The notes under the pieces are model-generated. The model saw only the letters and a list, made by a program, of their open reading frames with translations, was not told the DNA's origin and made no database searches. Positions 38,849 through 51,100 of a stretch of DNA of 64,000 bases are shown in pieces. Location of the stretch: the NCBI RefSeq assembly GCF_008831285.2, contig NC_045150.1, forward strand, positions 8,010,001-8,074,000, given 5' to 3'. The translations under genes and the position numbers were made by a program. Within the stretch, counting starts at the first letter, position 1. Each line of letters starts with the position of its first letter. The stretch comes from Nymphaea colorata. Taxonomy: Eukaryota; Streptophyta; Magnoliopsida; Nymphaeales; Nymphaeaceae.

Positions 38849-39886
38849 TTCAGAATTTAACTGAGAAAGTGAAAAAAACATTATTTTGCCCCTTTGAAAG
38901 TGAACACGAGAAATATACCCATATTCGAAAGCGCACACATGTATTTGTTGACCAGTATTTGATAGTTATTCCCTCAGCTTATGTAAATTTTTCATTACCC
39001 AAAAAATATTTAATGTAAAGAAGTTAGATATGGTTATTATAATGTTATTAGTTATAAGTAAAAAGACAGACAAATTAATGACCACCAGTCTCTTCTATAT
39101 AAAGTGAGTTTTAGTCGTTTTGTTTCTTTGTTTCAACAATTCAACTTAAATTGTTAGCTAGTTTTTTATTATTTTCAAATAAAGAGTACTTTTTAAAAAA
39201 TCCCACCTGTACAAAAACATGGAACTAAAGCTTCTGTTGTCTTCCTATGTTTTTTGTATCAGTCTTTTATCTGCCCTTTGCCGGCTAATATGCGTTTATA
39301 TTTTTTATCTATTATTTTAAGAATTAGCTTAAAAAATATTTAAAATTACACTTAGATAGCACAAAAAGTGGCTAACTGAGACAATCAATGAGGTTCAAAT
39401 AACATGTTATATCCCTGGGTAAACTGAGATGACGCCAATAAAATGAATTTCCACTTTCTCATTCCACCTGGATCTTGTTGAACATGTTTATAAAAAATCT
39501 TCATTGTTTATTGCTCTCTCTCTCATATGAGGAATTTTTTTTTGCGAATTAGATGCCACCAAAAGGTCCAAAACCTCTTTGTTTTGTTGATACATATTTT
39601 CTCGTTAAAATAATTTGTAATTTGGAATAGATCTACAAGTTCGAGATCCAAATCCACAAGAAGAAATTATAATGACAGTGCATGCTTTTGATCCCCCAAA
39701 AAGTTTTGGAAATTGTAAAATACTTTGATATTTGATATAGCGAGTTTATCATCATTTCTTGAAACATGATATCACATGTATGTTCTTGAAATCCTTCCCA
39801 TGTAGAGTTTAGGAGAACATAGCTTAAAAGACAACAAAAACAGAATACTACCATAGCCATACTTTTGCTAGCTGCTCAAACAAGTT
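38849..39886. other. Upstream DNA of lipase B
   Basis: Colinear with block A but with an extra AT-rich stretch of about 130 bp near 39.29-39.42 kb. No gene was seen. Confidence 0.5.
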
Positions 39887-40262
39887 TGGTATCAGAGAAA
39901 TGTTTGACAATATGATATAATTTTTTTGAATGATTCTATAACATCAAGCTCCTCCAACTCCAGCTTCAATTTATCTCAAAACCAAGTATCAAATGAAAAC
40001 TCGTACGTTTGGAGTCTAAAAGTAAATACCTTATTCATCTTACATGATCTTTGGCAGCTTATTGTTGAAAGATACCAAAAACCTGAAGATGATGCTACTT
40101 TGGCTTCACTGACCCCAATCAAGCAAAATGATTTCAAAGATTACATGAAGCAAGGCACTAAAATGCTTCTCTTTCTTCAAGAAGGGCTAAGTAACTCCAT
40201 CTTTCTTGCTATTTAGAATGCTTCAAGAAGCATGAAATATCTTGAATAAAGAATTTCAAGTT
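39887..40262 (+). mobile_element. Decayed copia gag fragment (copy B)
   Basis: A primer-site-like TGGTATCAGAG at 39887 is followed by a 96-codon open stretch (39926-40216) resembling TNT1-type gag, then stops. It is the counterpart of 29289-29850, and its downstream part is deleted relative to A. It is unrelated in age to the intact copia element just to its right. Confidence 0.6.
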
Positions 40263-40426
40263 TTTGGTGAAGTTTCAAATTCAAATTTAAACTAACAGGG
40301 CCCCTCAACCAAAATAAGCTCCCAGTCAGAAGGGCAGTTACAACTTACAACTGAAATTTTTAACAAAGAACAGACAATCAATTGATAGGAAAGATGTAAA
40401 AGTTTTGTATTCAAAAAATAAACATC

Positions 40427-40431
40427 GATGC
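40427..40431. repeat. Target-site duplication (left), GATGC
   Basis: The 5-bp GATGC is repeated at 45601-45605 on the other side of the copia element. Confidence 0.9.
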
Positions 40432-40667
40432 TGTTGGAAAGATCTCAACTGATAAACTTTCCATAACAAAAATCTTGGTATCACAACAGTTTTGGTTCAT
40501 CTTTATCAAGAGCTTGATCCAATCCCTACAAGATCTCTGTTATCTCATTGAGAGGCTTACCCAAAACTGTGTAACGTCAACTATAAATATGTTGGCCTGT
40601 CATGAATACAAAGTGTGATATTTTCTTCTTCTCTTTCTTTCTGTTCCTCACTTTCACAAGTTTATCA
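40432..40667 (+). repeat. 5' LTR of the copia element
   Basis: 236 bp, TGTTGG...TTTATCA, with a TATAAA at 40582-40587 as likely promoter core. Confidence 0.95.
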
Positions 40668-40680
40668 TGGTATCAGAGCA
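40668..40680 (+). promoter_or_regulatory. Primer binding site (initiator tRNA-Met)
   Basis: TGGTATCAGAGCA directly abuts the 5' LTR and has the standard copia complement of the 3' end of initiator tRNA-Met. Confidence 0.9.
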
Positions 40681-41087
40681 CCTCTTCAATCGGGTGCCCC
40701 AATCGATCCTTATTATGGTAGGCCGGATGTCATCAGGGTTGAGTCCGCTCTCCTCTGATTAATGCCGTTATCTTGTGCTTGCTGGTGCTGGCACAGAGAG
40801 ACCCATTGGGAACAGCGATAGTGTTCAGATAGTCAGCATGGCCAGTAAGAGTACACCTGAAATTGGAGACAACGGATGGTAACAATTTCCCCTCTTCTTC
40901 TTAGTGCTTGCTCTTCATTGCAACTCCTACCCTGTGGTTCTTTTATTTGCTTCTTTGTATTGTACTCGCCCTGATCAATGGCCAAGGGGCTAGCCGGTGC
41001 CTTCATTGCCATATCCATCTTGGTTGAGGACGATATTCCTTGAATGCCATATTTTTCCTAATCAGACCATTTAAATCAAGGGAGAAA

Positions 41088-44000
41088 ATGGCAGAAGGAA
41101 GACACGGAACAGAAAAAGAATTACACGCTTCTTATGCTAACGAGTTTGATAGCTCAAGTCCATATTATATCCATCATTCAGATGGACCAGGTACTGCTCT
41201 TGTATCTCATCCTTTGACTGGAGAAAACTATACTATGTGGCGCAAGGCTATGATGATGGCCCTTAGTGCCAAAAACAAGCTTGGCTTTGTGGATGGGTCA
41301 CTCTCCAAGCCTGAGAGCCCTGCACCTCTCAAATTCACGTGGGAGCGATGCAACAATCTTGTCCAGTCATGGATCTTGAACTCGATCCATAAAGACTTGA
41401 CTGTTAGTGTGATCCATGCAACATCGGCAGCAGAAGTTTGGAGGGACCTTGAGGTCAGATTCACCCAAACAAATGGACCTCGCATATACCAAATACAACA
41501 ACAAATCATAAATTGCAGGCAACACCAATCTTCCATTGCAGCTTACTACACCAAGATGAAGGGCTTGTGGGACGAATTAGCATTATTATATATGGATGTT
41601 CTTAATTGTTCTTGTGGGTCCGTGAAAACTATTGCAGATCTCCGCCAACAGGACCACCTTATGCAATTTCTAATGGGACTCAATGATAGTTATGCAGCTG
41701 TTAGGAGTCAACTCTTATTAATGGATCCTCTTCCAACCGTTGCCAAGGCGTACTCTCTTCTCATCCAAGAAGAAAAACAAAGAGACGTTAATATTATTCA
41801 AAATGATCAAAGGACTTCTATTCTTGCTGCTCAGTCCCATGATGGAGACAAATATAATCAAATCAAGGAGAAGGGAAGACTTCGACTAAAATGTGAGCAT
41901 TGCGGGAAACTCGGCCACATCAAGGCAAGGTGTTATTTCCTCGTTGGTTTTCCTAACAAGTCGGGTTCTTCCATTGCATCAACAAGGCCAAAGGTGAACG
42001 CCACGAGGTCTCCTGCTACTGAACAATCCCAAACTCAGCTATTTCAAAAATTTCTTGAGTTCATGGAAAACTCAAGCCGAGGTACCAATGACCCCAAAGT
42101 AAATCTTTCAGGTAAGCTCCCACCATTCATTTCTTGTACCACAACCAGTCAATCATGGATTCTTGACACCGGTGCAACACACCACATCACCAATGTCTTA
42201 TCTAATCTTGACCAACCCATAATCATAGATCATCCACCAATCAGTCTACCCGATGGCTCTAAAACTGCTGTCTTACATGTAGGAGATGTGATTATTTCCC
42301 CCACCATTACTCTAAAAAATGTTTTATATGTCCCAACATTTCATTTCAATCTCATCTCCATACCTAAGCTTTGTAGTGACTCAAAATGTGATGCAAAGTT
42401 TAATGAAAACTTTTGCTTGTTGTAGGACCGTCACTCGACGACTACGATTGGAACGGGTAAACTGAAAAATGGTTTGTACGTCCTCAATGAAGAAAGAGTT
42501 GCTGTTAGTACAACCATAACCAAACCTATACATTGGCATCTCAGACTTGGGCATGCTTCTAATCCCAAACTTCTTATGTTATCTCGATTGAAACTCATTG
42601 ATTCTTATATGTCATTTGATAATTGTGATACTTGCTTTGTTGCTAAAAGTACTAGACTTCCATTTCCAACTAGTTCAATCTCTACTCATGCACCTTTTGA
42701 ATTGATTCACTGTGATGTTTGGGGAGGCTACCAGACACCTTCATTAAGTGGCGCACATTATTTCTTAACTATAGTAGACGATTTTTCTCGATCTACATGG
42801 GTTTATCTTATGAGACACAAATCTGAAGTTTTTTGCATGATTAGAAATTTTGTCACACTTATAGAAAATCAATTTCAAAGAAAAATTAAACTTATTAGGA
42901 GTGACAATGGGACAGAATTTTTTTCTCAAGATATGCAAAATTTTCTTCATGAAAAAGGAATTGATCGTCAACATAGTTGTGTTGCGACACCACAACAAAA
43001 TGGAGTAGTTGAACGCAAGCATAGAGATCTTTTAAACATGGCGCGATCCCTTCTTTTTCAAGCAAATTTGCCCATCAAATTTTGGGGAGAATGCATTACT
43101 ACAGCAGCTTATTTGATAAATAGGTTGCCCACCGATGCACTTCACAATAAAACACCGTATGAAATCTTGTTCCAAAAAGCCCCCAATTACAAACACTTAC
43201 GTGTGTTTGGATGTCTATGCTATGCCCATAATATTTACAAAAAGCATAAATTTGATATGCGTGCAAGAACATGTATCTTCCTTGGATATCCATATGGACA
43301 AGCGGCATATCAAGTTTATGATCTTGAAAACAATGTTTTGTTCACAAGTAGGGATGTTCGTTTTTGTGAAAACTATTTTCCCTACAAAAGTGAGAATATT
43401 ACTAATGGAGATGAAATAGTAGTGCTTCCCTTACCATTCAGTGATCAAATCTTAGGCGAACATGAGCTCTTTCCACATCCAACCCAACACCAAGATCCCA
43501 TTCCTGATTTACAAACAAATCATGACCACCACAATATTCAACCTAGTGATGAACTAGGCAACCAAACCCAAGATACTAGTAACCCCGACACCACCAATGA
43601 TCCCATCCAACTCCGTAGGTCTTCCCGCCCAAGCCATATGCCCAATCACCTTAAGGACTACAAGTGTTTTTTTGCCCTACCTGTTTCCAACAAGTTGTTA
43701 ACAAGTGATGGTTCGACAACACCAAAAGGTACACGTTATCCAATTGCATCATATATTGATGTCTTAAATTTCAGCTCTCATTATCAATGTTTCATGACTA
43801 CCCTACTTGAGCAACATGAGCCTTCATCCTTTAGCCAAGCTATGCAGGACCCAAAGTGGCGAGAAGCCATGCGTGCTGAAATTGATGCATTGCAAGACAA
43901 CCAGACTTGGACGGTCACCAAGCTACCTCCCGACAAAACCCCCATCGGTTGCAAATGGGTGTTTAAGATCAAATACCAATCTGATGGATCAGTTGAGAGA

Positions 44001-45357
44001 TATAAGGCTCGTCTTGTTGCCAAAGGATACACTCAGACTGAAGGTGTTGATTATAATGAAACCTTTGCCCCCGTTGCCAAAATTTCTACCATCCGCTGTT
44101 TGCTCGCCCTTGCAGCGATTAAAAAGTGGCATCTATTTCAGGTTGATGTTAATAATGCATTTCTTCATGGCGACTTAGTAGAAGAAGTATATATGCACTT
44201 GCCACCTGGGTTCACTCGACAAGGGGAGAAAGATATGGTATGTCGATTGAACAAATCCATTTATGGACTTAAACAATCGTTTCGAAATTGGTTCTCTAAA
44301 TTGACAACATTTCTGACAAATTTGGGGTTTTCCCAATCAAAGGCAGATTACTCCTTATTTTCCAAAACCACGACTAGAGGAAGCATCTTTCTAGTAATCT
44401 ATGTAGATGATATAATTATTGCAGGTGACGACTTAGTGGGAATCAAGAATCTCAAATTTGTGATGAATGAAAAATTCAAGTTAAAAGACTTGGGCAAGCT
44501 TAGATACATGCTCGGCATTGAAGTCGCAAGATCTGAAAAAGGGATATTTTTATCTCAAAAGAAATATCTCCTCAATATTTTACATGAAACAGGCTATATG
44601 GGAGCAAAACCACATGACTCTCCTATGGAACAGCACTTGAAGCTTGATAATGAAGAAGGAGAGGTCCTCAAAGAAGCCAGTCAATACAGAAAAATCATTG
44701 GTAAGCTCATATATTTGACTATAACTAGACCTGATATCGTACATACAGTACATATATTAAGTCAATTTATGAGCAAACCTCGCGTCCCGCATAGAGAAGC
44801 AATGAATCGTCTTCTAAAGTACCTAAAGGAAACTGCAGGCTATAGGGTATTATTGTCTTCAGAAGGTCCCATTCAACTTAAGGCATATTGTGATTCAGAT
44901 TGGGCATCATGTCCCATGACTCGAAGATCTACAAGTGGATATTGCACTATGATCGGCAACAGTCTCATTACGTGGAAAACAAAAAAAACAAACAACAGTT
45001 TCTAGGTCTTCCGCTGAAGCTGAATACCGATCCATGGCACTTACAACATGTGAACTCATATGGCTTAAAGCGCTTTTACAAGATTTTGGGATATTTCACA
45101 CACAGCCGATCACTTTATTTTGTGATAATCAAGCCGCAATGCACATAGCAGCCAATCCTGTGTTTCATGAGCGGACCAAGCATATTGAAATTGACTGCCA
45201 TATTGTCAGAGATAAAATTCTAAGTGGAGAGATTCAAACTCAGTTTGTGCCTTCATCTCAGCAAGTTGCAGATGTGTTTACTAAGTCACTAGGACGAGAA
45301 GTGTTCCAAACATTAAGAAGCAAGTTGGCACTCTTCAATCCAGGAACGCCAACTTGA
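41088..45357 (+). pseudogene. Copia gag-pol reading frame with one stop and one frameshift
   Basis: First in-frame ATG at 41088. Gag with a CCHC zinc knuckle (CEHCGKLGHIKARC) is followed by the protease active-site triplet DTG near 42165. Then come an HHCC and DDE integrase, reverse transcriptase with YVDD near 44401, and RNase H ending at 45357. Lesion 1: an in-frame TAG at 42423-42425 between protease and integrase, with the same frame open on both sides. Lesion 2: a frame change in the A8 run at 44981-44988, after which RNase H continues in another frame. No further breaks were seen, in line with the young age. Confidence 0.88.
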
Positions 45358-45364
45358 AGGGGAG
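45354..45364 (+). promoter_or_regulatory. Polypurine tract
   Basis: The purine-rich GAAGGGGAG immediately precedes the 3' LTR and overlaps the end of the coding frame. It is the expected plus-strand primer site. Confidence 0.8.
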
Positions 45365-45600
45365 TGTTGGAAAGATCTCAACTGATAAACTTTCCATAAC
45401 AAAAAACTTGGTATCACAACAGTTTTGGTTCATCTTTATCAAGAGCTTGATCCAATCCCTACAAGATTTCTGTTATCTCATTGAGAGGCTTACCCAAAAC
45501 TGTGTAACGTCAACTATAAATATGTTGGCCTGTCATGAATACAAAGTGTGATATTTTCTTCTTCTCTTTCTTTCTGTTCCTCACTTTCACAAGTTTATCA
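45365..45600 (+). repeat. 3' LTR of the copia element
   Basis: 236 bp, differing from the 5' LTR at two positions by eye (near base 42 and base 108 of the LTR). Confidence 0.95.
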
Positions 45601-45605
45601 GATGC
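45601..45605. repeat. Target-site duplication (right), GATGC
   Basis: Matches 40427-40431. The sequence after it resumes colinearity with block A (ccagtgg). Confidence 0.9.
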
Positions 45606-48106
45606 CAGTGGATGTTTTTTTGCCAAAAATTAATAAATATAACATGATGGTAAATGTGTTGACTGCACCTGACATGCTTCTAACCGTGCCCCAGGTTGCA
45701 TTGGCCACTAATGTCCTCCCATGTCAACAGGTGCATAACTCTCTTCTTTAAGCATGTGGGTGCCATTGTGTATAGTATTAGTAAAGAACATGAAAAGATT
45801 ATATATGCAGCTGCACCGCTGTCATCGCTGACATTGTCACAGCTTAAGACCTCAAAGGCTGGAGAACAAGGAGGTTTTGGGGCCTCATTCCGGGTGGTAG
45901 GGATGAACCTCTTAGCTAAAAGACAGATCCTGAAGGATTTGGAAAGCCACCTGGAATAAGGATAAGGAGCCTAAGAAATGAAGAGCAGAAACCATTTTTT
46001 ACCTTTTTTGTTTGGTATTTTGGGATTGCACAGTCCCTTGCAACTTAGACCAAATGTGGCACTGTTAGCAGGAGAATAACTTGGACGACTCAGTTCAAAA
46101 TTTGCCAAGTCAATGCCTCCTAAGCCGAGTGGAAAGATCTCTTGTTCTTGTTGCAGACGATCTCCTTTCACTAAGTAAGATGTAAAAGGAATGTACAGAA
46201 ATCTGGCCGCTCGGTTTTCTTTTTACTCTCAAACCGCCTGCAAGTAATGGATGGAAGTCGCACAGCAATGAGCTTAGTAAGGGGAGTTTGTAGCTGAAGG
46301 TTTTCCATCCTTTCTAGAGCATGGTGTCGGCTCTTATACTTCTCGGACCCCCACCCTTGATATTTTTTGCATAAATAAGATTCAATTTCTAGAGAAAAGT
46401 TGGTCTATCTTCACCATGGTTAGTTTCATGGTAAGGAAGAGAAGCGCCTGTTTTTCAAATGTATTGGAAACATCAATGGCACGCGATTTGATATCTTTTA
46501 AAACTTGACCGTGTTTTTAGTTTACAGTGAAAGTCTGTGCTTGCACTTCTGTAAATTTTTTTAACAGGTGGTTAACGAAAAAAGAAGAAGCCCGAAGCAT
46601 CCCGTAAATTCTTCCTACTAAGTTGCCTTAAGCTTGACGGTGCATGAGTAGCACCAATAGAAATCAAGGTGGAGAGACCATCTACGCCACCCCTTCCCAA
46701 CCAGCTATACTATAGCTCATGAAGCTGCCGTTTTGTAGCATTTTCAATTTCTTGACTGCAACTTAAATTTTACTAGATATTTAATTTAGCTACTTTTTCT
46801 TTATTAAAACCTACTTTAAACCTGAGGAACATTGTTTCCAGAATTTTTTAGGGTTTTAAAGAGTTATATCTTTACATTCGTAAATGGCACGCGAGGGACT
46901 AATGCAGAAATAAGGGGACGGGTTAAAGAAAATTTTTATTATTTTAGAACATCTTCGCCTGATCAACTGCTTGGGGACCTTCCTAGGGAAGTTTTTTGCC
47001 ATCTACTGGCATTCTCCAACGCCTATTGAAAAATTCAGAGAAGAATGGCATGTTTTAGCATTAGGCCAAAGATTTCCATGCATGACGGTTCTTTTCTTCA
47101 AGAGAAAGATCGTTCTAGTATCATTACTCACTATCAGATGGAATTGATCACAGCTGTTTTAATTAAATTATTTGTTAAGTGAAGAAACAGCTCCCAGTCT
47201 ACGCTGATAGAAGGATTTGCTAGCAAAGAACGGAAAAATTAAACTAAAAAAAAGGACACGGAGACTCATGTGATTTGGAGAAAACAATTAAATTCTCCTA
47301 GATCCTCGACTGCTTTAGATTCTTACATTTGTTTTAACATGTTACAATAATATGAATAATTTTTGTTTTATATTAAAATAGCCATAATAACAAAATACAC
47401 ATATATGCTCATCAAAAGTTAGCGATTAAAGTTTCGGAAGTATAAAAAAGTGCCGTTTGGAAAATTACATGATACCTCAAAACCTGGTTTGGGAGGCAAA
47501 ACTATGTTTTTCCTTCAATACCAGATTCTTGAAGTGGCTTGGTGCTATAAATTGGGTTTGAGGAAAGCCTATTTTTGACAAAACTTGATTTGGTAAATTG
47601 GGTGAAAACCCTAACACTGATCAGTCATTCATAAACAAAAAAAAAAAAAACAACCAACTTTCTAAAATTCATTAGAAATTTTTCACAAAACTGGGTTGGA
47701 AGAAGACGTCATCCAAACACCCAGAAAAAGATACTTAGATCCACATCCAATAGATTCAGCAGTTGCAAGTAACTTGCATGTGAGCAGTGGTGATTGAACA
47801 GAAACTTACGTTAATATGTGGGGGCATACATACGCACTAGGGCAAGACTGCTGGATTGACGATATTTCATGTAGGTCGCCATATTGAGTTTGAGTTGCAT
47901 GCACAGAAGTGTGCACAGGGGTGGCAGATTTTTGAAATTTCTTATAAAAGAAGTTGACATTATAGACATTTTCACTTTTTTACAATCATTTTTTACCCCT
48001 TTTAAAATTTATTTTTATTATTTTAATAGAAGTATTTTGGTCACACCCCTTGTGCATGTAACCAGCTTGGAGAAGTAAGTTAGTCGCTGTTGTTTGGGTG
48101 ATGAAT
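45606..48106. other. Non-coding DNA of block B
   Basis: Colinear with about 30.32-32.83 kb of block A with scattered substitutions and small indels. No gene can be supported. Confidence 0.5.
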
Positions 48107-51100
48107 GAAGATGACTCACAGAGAATAATATATGCTATATATAGTGACATGGAATATGAGTACACCGAATAGAATCTGAACATTTTTACTTTTTGCTCTC
48201 GCCTTTCATGTGGTGTTGGTCTCTAAGACTTTGCGGCCAACCTATGTTTACATGATCATGATTAGAACTAAAAGGTGCGCCACTAAAACACCCAACATAT
48301 ATAATGTCTAGGTAAGAGGGGGAGTTGCTCAGCTTAAGGTCAAAACCATTACCCAAACCTTTGTTGTCTTAGTACAGAACTTGTTTTCTGTGTTTTGGAA
48401 TGTTGTTTCCGTTACACTTTAGCTTGCATGTCAATAGTCTTTCTTTGGTAATATAAATATAAAGAGCTGAAGTTTGAAGAACTCAAAATGGATACTAACC
48501 ATCTACCAGCCCATGCTCTATCTGTTGTAACAAATCCCTCATAAATACTTCCTTTGTACATGGTTTTGTGTTTTTCTTACGCTAGAAGCATCTTCTTAGT
48601 GGGACACAAGGTTCTGCTACCAATTATATAATGGTGGCAAAGGCATATGATTCCTAGTTCATTATCATAATGGCTACACAAGGTTCTATTTTTTATGCGC
48701 TCTGGCTGATGGTTAAGTGGACCAACATTAGAAACTTTTTCGATAAAGTTTTCCATAATAATGGCGGCATAGGCTTTTGATCTCTGAGGTTGTGAGGGGT
48801 AAGGAGGAAAAAGGAGTTTTTTTAGTCATTGTAGCTTGGCCTGGGCACTGGGCCAGACCGCCACGGGGTACCCGAACCGGGCCCGGGCCTTAAATTTTTG
48901 CGTCTGCCTATGACCTGTGGTGCCCGGCCCGGCCCAACATCATAATGGGCGTCCGGGTTAACAAATCGGCCCGTTGGGGCCCGTTCAGACCGTTATAAGT
49001 TCGATTTCAAAGTTAAAATATCTCTCGAAATTTGTTAGGGTTTTCTTTTGGACTTTGGAAAGAGAAAGAGCTGAGCCACCACTGCCAGTCCGCCACAGCC
49101 GCCGTTGACCTCCTGTCCGCCACCTCCAGTCCTTCCTTTCCCTTCGTTCTCTTCTTCCTCAACTTCTTCTTCATCTTCGTTTCCGCCTCATTTTGTCCCC
49201 TCAGTTCCTCTTCCTCCTCGTCTTATTCCTCTTCGTTTCCGTTTTCTTCTTTCCCCTCGGTTCCTCTTCTTCCTCATTCGCTTCCCCATGGATTGGATCC
49301 GGACCAGACGGACGGGCCCGGACCGGCCTGCCCGATTATCAATTTAAAAATGGGGTGGCCCGGGCCTCGGACTAGGAAGAAGAGGTCTAGTATCCGGCCC
49401 GATGCCCAGGCCTAATTGTAGCTATTCTTTGAAAAAAAAAGGCATTTTGGAAATTTTATACTTTTTACTTTTTATTGTTTTCTATAAAAGTTGTTTGGCA
49501 ATAGTAACACAAAGTTACTGTCGTATGAAAGTACCTCAAAAAATGAAACAACAGATTCATAAAACTCTTGTTATAGTCCATTTTTTTTAATGGTAGATTC
49601 ATAGTAAAGCATAGATGACTTGTAGAGAATAAATAATATAGGCTACATACAGTGTCATGGAATATGAGTACACCGAATATAATCCAGACATTTTTACTTT
49701 GCATGCCCATCTTTCACGTGGTGTTGGTCTGTAAGGATTTGCGGCCATCCTGTGTTTACATGATCATGATCGGAATGTATCATTTGAAAGGTGGCCAATA
49801 AAACACCCACCATATATAATCTCCAGTTCTTTTGTATGTCCAGGTAAGCAGGGGAGCTGACCGGCCTAAGGTCAAAACCATTACCCAAACCTTTGTTGTC
49901 TTAGTACAGAGCTTGTTTTTTGTGCTTCAGAATGCTACTCCTGTTGCACTTCAACTTGCCTGTCAATAGTCTTTCTTTGATAGTATAAGTATAAGGAGCT
50001 GAAGTTTCGGGAAGTCAAAAAGAATATTAATCGCCTACTAGCCCATGCTCCATCTGTTGTACCAAATCCCTCATAAATACTTCCTTTGTACATGGTTTTG
50101 TATTTTTCTTACGCTAGAAGCATCTTCTTAGTGGGACGCAAAGTTCTCCGTACCAATTATATAATGGTGGCAAAGACATATGATTCCTGGTTCATTATCA
50201 TAAAAGAAAGTCCATCATGGACAACTGCTTTTTTCCATTTTTTATACTCTTTGGCTAATGGTTAAGTAGACCAACGTTAGAAGTTTTTTCGATAAGGTTT
50301 ACTATAATAATGGTGGCATAGGTTTGTGATCTGTGCGGCTATGAAGGGTAAGAAGTAAAAGGGAGTTTTTTTTTTAGTCATTATAGCTATTCTTTGAAAA
50401 AGAAATGGGCATTTTGGAGATTTTAGATTTTTTACTTTTTATTGTCTCCTACAAAAGTTGTTTCGCAATATTAACACAAAGGTACTGTCTTATGAAAGTA
50501 CTTGTTATACTCCATTTTTTTTAATGGCAGATTCAGAATAAAACACTCATGACTCGTAGAGAATAAATAATATATGCTACATATAGTGACATGGAATAGG
50601 AGCAGACAGAATAGAATCCGGACATTTTTACTTTACACGCTCATCTTTCACATGGTGAAGGCTTTGCAGCCAACCTGTTTTTACATGATCATGATCGGAA
50701 TGTATCATCTAAAGGTGTGCCACTAAAACACCCACCATATATAATCTCTGGTTCTTTTGTATGTCTAGGCAAGAGGGGGAGCTGCTCGGCCTAAGGTCAA
50801 AACCATTGCCCAAACCTTTGTTGTCTTGGTACAGAGCTTTTTTTCTGTGTTTTGGAATGTTGTTGTTGTTGCACTTCAACTTGTCTATCAATAGTATTTC
50901 TTTGGTAGTATAAGGAGCTGAAGTTTCGGGAAGTCAAAATGGATACTAATCGTCTACCACCCATGCTCCATTTGTTGTACCAAATCCCTCATCAATACTT
51001 CCTTTGACATGGTTTTGTGTTTTTCTTATGCTAGAAAAATCTTCTTAGTGGGACGCAGTTCTCTGTACCAATTATATAATGGTGGCAAAGGCATATGGTT

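Larger units (their letters stand above)
40432..45600 (+). mobile_element. Full-length Ty1-copia LTR retrotransposon (5,169 bp)
   Basis: Two 236-bp LTRs starting TGTTGG and ending TTTATCA bound the element. A tRNA-Met-type primer site follows the left LTR and a purine tract precedes the right one. The coding order gag, protease, integrase, reverse transcriptase, RNase H identifies the copia (not gypsy) superfamily. A 5-bp target duplication (GATGC) flanks it. The LTRs differ at two positions by eye, so insertion is recent. Block A near 30.31 kb keeps the unoccupied site. Two lesions in the coding region make it non-autonomous as read here. Confidence 0.96.
34951..49492 (+). repeat. Tandem segmental duplication, block B
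   Basis: Direct copy of block A starting in what was FBN11 intron 11. It contains the FBN11 3' pseudogene, lipase B, the copia gag remnant, a young full-length copia element (40432-45600) that A lacks, and the first units of the 0.94-kb array with hAT-like element 2. Without the insertions it would be about 8.8 kb, against about 9.2 kb for block A without its insertion. Confidence 0.9.

Noticed and set aside
44981-44988. A8 run as a programmed frameshift site in the copia element
   Set aside because: Copia elements of this type normally use a single open frame, and the position within RNase H is not a gag-pol boundary. A simple indel or sequencing error is more likely.
45696-45959. 87-codon frame downstream of the copia element, also seen in part at 30417-30635
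   Set aside because: The two block copies differ by stops and indels that break any common frame, so I treat it as non-coding.
49032-49415. 127-codon Ser/Phe-rich frame
   Set aside because: Lies entirely inside hAT-like element 2 and reflects its CTTCTTCCTC tract.
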